A stretch of DNA of 9,259 nucleotides from Candidatus Rokuibacteriota bacterium (GTDB lineage: Bacteria > Methylomirabilota > Methylomirabilia > Rokubacteriales > CSP1-6): assembly GCA_003220195.1 (NCBI GenBank), contig QHRT01000179.1, positions 1 to 9,259 of the forward strand, in the 5' to 3' direction. The position numbers were made by a program, and so were the translations under genes. Shown here in pieces: positions 6,594-9,259 of this stretch. The notes below the pieces were generated by a model. It was not told the DNA's origin. It was given only the letters and a program-made list of their open reading frames with translations, and made no database searches. Each line of letters starts with the position of its first letter. The first letter of the stretch is position 1.

Positions 6594-7601
6594 GATCACC
6601 AGGCTCGAGACCAGCAGCGCGATGACCGCCGCGATCAGGGCGGGGCCGATGGCCAGCAGATACTGCTCGAACGTGCGGGGCCCCGGCGCGAACCAGAAGT
6701 AATGGTAGAGGCCGGCCGCGAGCACGGCGACGGCGATCATCGCGGTGGCCGCGCCTCTGCTGGCACGCCCGACCGTCGCGTCGCGCATGGTGCCCCACCG
6801 CGTGATCGCGGCCGGCAGGACGAGCACCGCCGCGAGTCCCGGCATGCTGGTGAGCGGCGGAAAGCGCGCGAAGAGCAGCGCGCTGATCGGTGTCGCCAGC
6901 AGTGAGATTCCGCCCGGCCCGGAGGCGCGGACCGACGCCGCGATCAACCAGACGCCCGAGACCACGAGCAACATCACGCTGAGCGCACTGTCGACCTGAC
7001 CGATGGTCAGGGCCAGGAAGAAGAACACCATCGGCAGGATGACGAGCGCGGGCCCGACGTAACGCCGCACCCAGGCCGCTCTCGATGCCGCGGTCCCACC
7101 GACCGCGATCTCGTCGGCGCTGAGGTATCGGCCGTGATAGCCGTCGATCGTGCCGTCGGGCCACCGCTCGATCGCCAGGTTGAACGCGTGGCCCGGATCC
7201 CAGTACTCCCAGGTCGTCTTGGCGGTGGCGTCGCCGTCGGATTCGCGATACGTCCCGTCGACACGCTCGGCGAGTCGATAGGTCTGGCCGCGATACGTCA
7301 GCTCGGCAGGCGGCGCGGTGGCTCCCGAGCGCGCGATCCAGCGCGTCAGGACCTCACCGCCGGGCAACGCGACGGCTTCGGGCGGCACCTCGCGCGTGAA
7401 GAACCACTTCGGGGACTCGCGACCCTCGCGCAGGAGATACGCGACGGCCGTTCCGCTGCGGCACTCCCACTCTTCGACGTCGCCGCTCTCGCTGCTCCCG
7501 TAGGTGGCCCGGTCACCGACGGTCCACGCGTGCGAGTCGATCGTGAGCACGGCCCCGGTCGTCGGACCGGACTCCGGAAGGCGTCGCGTCGCTTGCGCCA
7601 T
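6579..7601 (-). CDS. DUF4178-like domain protein with C-terminal multi-pass membrane region
   Basis: Residues about 18-165 look like a DUF4178 domain, a beta-rich cytoplasmic module usually encoded next to DUF350 and spermidine-synthase-like genes. Supporting elements are VGDRATYGSSES (28-39), EWECRSGTAVAYLL (44-57), WFFTREV (66-72), LTYRGQTYRLAE (101-112), LAIERWPDG (142-150) and YHGRYLSADEI (155-165). Residues 177-336 hold five or six predicted membrane segments (near 182-200, 206-223, 230-247, 254-267, 284-303 and 314-336). There is no signal peptide; the soluble domain is probably cytoplasmic and anchored by the membrane part. The ATG at 7601 is the first codon of the frame that gives the whole domain, although no ribosome binding site is visible. 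Its stop overlaps the TTG start of the SpeE-like gene. It opens the four-gene cassette, 60 bp downstream of the LLM gene. The function of DUF4178 is unknown; assignment rests on sequence pattern plus neighbours. Confidence 0.8.
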   Translation of the reverse strand: MAQATRRLPESGPTTGAVLTIDSHAWTVGDRATYGSSESGDVEEWECRSGTAVAYLLREGRESPKWFFTREVPPEAVALPGGEVLTRWIARSGATAPPAELTYRGQTYRLAERVDGTYRESDGDATAKTTWEYWDPGHAFNLAIERWPDGTIDGYHGRYLSADEIAVGGTAASRAAWVRRYVGPALVILPMVFFFLALTIGQVDSALSVMLLVVSGVWLIAASVRASGPGGISLLATPISALLFARFPPLTSMPGLAAVLVLPAAITRWGTMRDATVGRASRGAATAMIAVAVLAAGLYHYFWFAPGPRTFEQYLLAIGPALIAAVIALLVSSLVIKVSD

Positions 7602-7622
7602 CGTGCACGAACAGCATAGGCG

Positions 7623-7646
7623 ACCTGGCGGCGCGGCCCACCAGGT
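7623..7646 (-). terminator. Possible hairpin between the LLM gene and the DUF4178 cassette
   Basis: On the minus strand ACCTGGTGG and CCGCCAGGT form a 9 bp stem (one G-U pair) with a GCCGCG loop, 16 bp after the LLM stop. It may attenuate or end the LLM transcript before the DUF4178 gene. No U-run follows on that strand; on the plus strand TTTCTT follows, but there the stem has a C-A mismatch. An intrinsic terminator is therefore uncertain. Confidence 0.3.
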
Positions 7647-7661
7647 TTCTTCGGGCGCTCG

Positions 7662-8864
7662 CTACGCCTGGACGGCCACCGCCTTCGCGGGAGCTTCCTT
7701 CCGGCACGCCGGGATCACGTACTTGCCGAACATCTCGATCGACGAGAGCGCGCGCTCGTGCGGAATCGTTTCGGTCTGCATGATCAGGATCACCTGATCG
7801 ACTCCGGCCTCCTCGTAGAGGCGCACGCCTTCGATGCAGCTGTCCGGATCCCCGGCGATGATGATGCCGCGCTCGCAGAGCGTGTCCGGGTCCATCTGCC
7901 CGAACGCGGCGCGCGCGGCGCCGGGGCCGCTGTCGAGCGAGATCCCGACCTGCGCGGCCTGCTGCTTGTGCGCTTCGTCGGACTGGCGCAACCAGCGGCC
8001 GAAATCGGCCTTCAGGTGATCGGGCACGCCGCCCCACGACTCGAGCAATTGCTCGTACGCGTTCACGCGGTCGCGGATGTACGGCTTGTCGGGACCGAAG
8101 AACGTCTTGAGCGACAGGGCCGCCAGCTCCCGCGCTTCACGGTTGTTCTCGCCGCAGAAGGCGTGGACGTTGTTGCCCCAGAACTCGTTCCTCACGGCGC
8201 CGACCGGCGTCGCTTGCTTGATCCGGGCGCGATAGCGCTTGACGTGCTCGGCCAGGATCGTCGTCGCGAACGTGGCGGACGAGAGGGTGCCGATGCCCTT
8301 GTCCGCGGCGACGTCGAAGCTGTCGGTCTGCGTGCACGCGAGATAGAGACGCGGATGGGGCTTCTGGTAGGGCTTCGGCAGCACGCGCCGCTTCGGCACT
8401 TTCCAGAACTCTCCCTCCCAGGAGAACTCGTCCGACTGCCAGATGCGCGGCAGCATCGTGAGCGACTCTTCCCACATGGCGCGCGTCTGCCGCGGATCGA
8501 CGCCCTGGCCGATCTGCTCGTACGCGTTGGAGCGGCCGGTGCCGAACTCGAGGCGGCCGTCCGACAACTGGTCGAGCATGGCGGCGCGCTCGGCGACGCG
8601 GACCGGATGGTGGTACGGCAAGATGCACACGCCGAAGCCGATCCGGATTCGCCGGGTCAGCTGACTCAACGCGCCGAGCAGAACCTCCGGACATGGCGAG
8701 CCGGAAAACCCGGTGAGGAAGTGATGCTCCACGAACCACACGTTGTCGAAGCCGACCTTTTCGGCCAGCACGCACTGTTCGAGCGTCTCCTTGTAGAGCG
8801 CGTTCCAGTCGACGGTGGTTCCGCTGAACGGGCGCTGCGCCTCGTAGAGCAATCCGAATTGCAT
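7662..8864 (-). CDS. LLM-class flavin-dependent oxidoreductase (bacterial luciferase-like monooxygenase)
   Basis: This 400-residue luciferase-like TIM-barrel protein uses reduced FMN (or F420 in some relatives) to oxidise small organic molecules in the cytoplasm. Typical blocks are FGLLYEAQRPF (3-13), AEKVGFDNVWFVEHHF (34-49, with the EHH motif near the flavin), IGFGVCILPYHHPVRVAERA (75-94), MLDQLSDGRLEFGTGRS (96-112), RLYLACTQTDSFDVAADKGI (172-191) and IIAGDPDSCIEGVRLYEEAG (335-354). Length and motif order match the group of about 350-400 residues often found in aromatic or xenobiotic catabolic clusters. The substrate cannot be deduced. The ATG at 8864 is supported by an excellent Shine-Dalgarno sequence (AGGGAGAG, 8870-8877, 5 nt spacing). 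It is divergent from a Rieske oxygenase gene, which suggests that both serve one catabolic pathway. It lies 60 bp upstream of the DUF4178 cassette; whether it is co-transcribed with that cassette is unclear. Confidence 0.95.
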   Translation of the reverse strand: MQFGLLYEAQRPFSGTTVDWNALYKETLEQCVLAEKVGFDNVWFVEHHFLTGFSGSPCPEVLLGALSQLTRRIRIGFGVCILPYHHPVRVAERAAMLDQLSDGRLEFGTGRSNAYEQIGQGVDPRQTRAMWEESLTMLPRIWQSDEFSWEGEFWKVPKRRVLPKPYQKPHPRLYLACTQTDSFDVAADKGIGTLSSATFATTILAEHVKRYRARIKQATPVGAVRNEFWGNNVHAFCGENNREARELAALSLKTFFGPDKPYIRDRVNAYEQLLESWGGVPDHLKADFGRWLRQSDEAHKQQAAQVGISLDSGPGAARAAFGQMDPDTLCERGIIIAGDPDSCIEGVRLYEEAGVDQVILIMQTETIPHERALSSIEMFGKYVIPACRKEAPAKAVAVQA

Positions 8865-8869
8865 GACGG

Positions 8870-8877
8870 CTCTCCCT
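8870..8877 (-). promoter_or_regulatory. Strong ribosome binding site of the LLM oxidoreductase gene
   Basis: AGGGAGAG on the minus strand lies 5 nt before the ATG at 8864. It fixes the start of this gene and shows that it is independently translated, unlike the coupled genes further downstream. Confidence 0.7.
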
Positions 8878-8893
8878 GACGGCGTGGATGGAA

Positions 8894-8916
8894 GACGTGG
8901 CCAAATCTACCACGTC
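8894..8916. promoter_or_regulatory. Perfect 7-9-7 inverted repeat upstream of the LLM gene; candidate operator
   Basis: GACGTGG (8894-8900) and CCACGTC (8910-8916) are perfect inverted copies around a 9 bp AT-containing centre. The site is 30-52 bp upstream of the LLM start codon. Its centre includes a weak -10-like TAGATT on the minus strand (8905-8910), so a bound repressor would block the promoter. The 23 bp size suits a dimeric regulator such as TetR or GntR type, but no regulator gene is in the window. Confidence 0.45.
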
Positions 8917-8927
8917 AGGGCCCCGAG

Positions 8928-8945
8928 GGGCGCGCGGACGCGCCC
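8928..8945. other. GC-rich perfect hairpin in the divergent intergenic region
   Basis: GGGCGCG (8928-8934) and CGCGCCC (8939-8945) form a perfect 7 bp stem with a CGGA loop. It lies between the LLM upstream operator candidate and the long palindrome. In a sequence this GC-rich a short GC stem can arise by chance, so its role is uncertain. Confidence 0.3.
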
Positions 8946-8977
8946 GTAATGGCCCCCGACACCCCAACGCTCGAAGA

Positions 8978-9024
8978 GTTCGTGGAAACAATCGACCGCT
9001 CCGCGCTCGACTGTTTCCACGAAC
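8978..9024. promoter_or_regulatory. Long inverted repeat (18 nt arms, 17/18 matched) in the divergent intergenic region; candidate operator or hairpin
   Basis: The left arm (8978-8995, GTTCGTGGAAACAATCGA) and right arm (9007-9024, TCGACTGTTTCCACGAAC) are inverted copies with a single mismatch, around an 11 nt centre (8996-9006). The outer 13 bp on each side are perfect. It lies 67 bp upstream of the TATAAT element and about 114 bp upstream of the LLM start, which suits a dual operator for the divergent pair. No run of T follows, so a simple intrinsic terminator is unlikely. It could also be a REP-like or other dispersed palindrome. Confidence 0.6.
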
Positions 9025-9025
9025 C

Positions 9026-9053
9026 GAGCGCGCCGGCAAAGCCGGACGCGCTT
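9026..9053 (+). other. GC-rich hairpin next to the long palindrome
   Basis: GCGCGCCGGC (9028-9037) pairs with GCCGG-A-CGCGC (9041-9051) across an AAA loop, with one bulged A. Flanking positions 9027:9052 and 9026:9053 can extend the stem. It starts 2 bp after the long inverted repeat, so two strong hairpins stand back to back between the divergent genes. The following CTTCTCG is too weak in T to call an intrinsic terminator. Confidence 0.45.
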
Positions 9054-9090
9054 CTCGACCTGGCGCCGCGCGATGCGGCGGCAGCGACCG

Positions 9091-9096
9091 TATAAT
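9091..9096 (+). promoter_or_regulatory. Candidate -10 box of the Rieske oxygenase promoter
   Basis: A perfect TATAAT stands out in very GC-rich surroundings, 53 bp before the ATG at 9150. Transcription starting about 7 bp downstream would give a leader of about 47 nt containing the GGAGGG ribosome binding site. No convincing -35 hexamer is found at 16-18 bp spacing (9068-9073 reads GCGCGA), and there is no extended -10 TGn. The promoter may therefore depend on an activator, or the match may be chance. Confidence 0.55.
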
Positions 9097-9149
9097 CAGC
9101 GCAAAGCCGCGGTGCGGACGGGCTGACCCATACAGCGGAGGGCGACACC

Positions 9150-9259
9150 ATGCTGACACGCGAAGACAACGAGCTCATCACGCTCATCGGCGCCGGCACC
9201 CCGATGGGCACGACGATGCGGCGCTACTGGATCCCCGCCCTGCTCGCGCGGGAATTGCC
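9150..9259 (+). CDS. Rieske (2Fe-2S) aromatic ring-hydroxylating oxygenase, alpha-subunit N-terminus (runs off the right edge)
   Basis: The first 36 residues begin MLTREDNELITLIGAGTPMG and continue with an RRYWIPALLARE segment. This is the characteristic N-terminus of phthalate 4,5-dioxygenase-type and vanillate-demethylase-like Rieske non-heme iron oxygenases ('REDNELLTR-x-GPGTPMG...RRYWxPxLL'). These enzymes use electrons from a reductase partner to hydroxylate or demethylate aromatic substrates. The 2Fe-2S ligands (C-x-H and C-x2-H) and the mononuclear iron site lie beyond the window, so neither the substrate nor intactness can be judged. The ATG has a strong Shine-Dalgarno sequence (GGAGGG, 9137-9142, 7 nt spacing), and a perfect TATAAT -10 element lies 53 bp upstream of the start codon. 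The divergent pairing with an LLM oxidoreductase suggests a shared catabolic pathway and shared control. Confidence 0.87.
   Translation, partial: MLTREDNELITLIGAGTPMGTTMRRYWIPALLAREL

Noticed and set aside
5230..6702. 490-residue plus-strand open frame opposite the SpeE-like gene
   Set aside because: Low-complexity Arg/Glu-rich translation without recognisable domains, while the minus strand has clear SpeE motifs.
6583..7164. N-terminal extension of the SpeE-like gene up to 7164 in the same frame
   Set aside because: The extension is Arg/Gly/Ala-rich, overlaps the whole membrane part of the DUF4178 gene in another frame and has no conserved content. The TTGA start at 6582 is better.
7758..8879. 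373-residue plus-strand open frame opposite the LLM gene
   Set aside because: Mirror frame of a strongly conserved LLM protein, with no ribosome binding site or motif.
8915..9211. 98-residue minus-strand open frame across the divergent intergenic region
   Set aside because: It covers the palindromes and the start of the Rieske gene, has no ribosome binding site, and has Ser-rich composition without motif.
1..9259. CRISPR arrays, tRNA or rRNA genes, insertion sequences, transposase or integrase genes
   Set aside because: Read for on both strands; no regularly spaced repeats, cloverleaf, conserved rRNA segment or transposase motif was recognised.

Overview
The window is very GC-rich (roughly two thirds G+C by eye) and almost fully coding. 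Eight of nine genes lie on the minus strand, and the ninth starts divergently at the right edge. High GC, start/stop overlaps, a Uma2 nuclease gene, an LLM flavin oxidoreductase and a Rieske oxygenase suggest a large soil-type bacterial genome (for example Methylomirabilota/Rokubacteria, Binatota, Myxococcota or a relative). No marker gene is present, so this placement is a guess.

Read in the direction of minus-strand transcription (right to left), the layout is as follows. (1) An LLM-class flavin-dependent oxidoreductase (8864-7662) has a clear Shine-Dalgarno sequence. It is separated by a 285 bp hairpin-rich intergenic region from a divergent Rieske 2Fe-2S oxygenase alpha subunit (9150 onward), so the two may be a co-regulated catabolic pair. 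(2) A compact four-gene cassette (7601-2712) follows: a DUF4178-type multi-pass membrane protein, a spermidine-synthase-like protein with a roughly 400-residue extension carrying a membrane segment, a FemAB-type aminoacyltransferase (GNAT fold), and a DUF350 membrane protein. Its junctions overlap by 4, 1 and 4 nt, so it is very likely one translationally coupled operon. I read it as a membrane-associated, polyamine-like aminopropyl or amide-modification system. (3) A stand-alone Uma2-family PD-(D/E)XK protein (2631-2050) comes next. (4) A SIR2-domain protein with a macro-like N-terminal region (1959-376) overlaps by 4 nt the start of a MurC/Mpl-type Mur ligase (379 to beyond the left edge).

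The two places most likely to hold undescribed biology are the DUF4178/SpeE-fusion/FemAB/DUF350 operon and the SIR2-Mur ligase coupled pair. In the operon, the SpeE-like enzyme has altered active-site residues and a membrane/extracytoplasmic extension. In the pair, an NAD-consuming type of domain is coupled to a peptidoglycan-precursor type of ligase with an atypical P-loop. Both blocks join small-molecule chemistry to cell-envelope chemistry. Functional statements rest on motif recognition by eye, without database searches.
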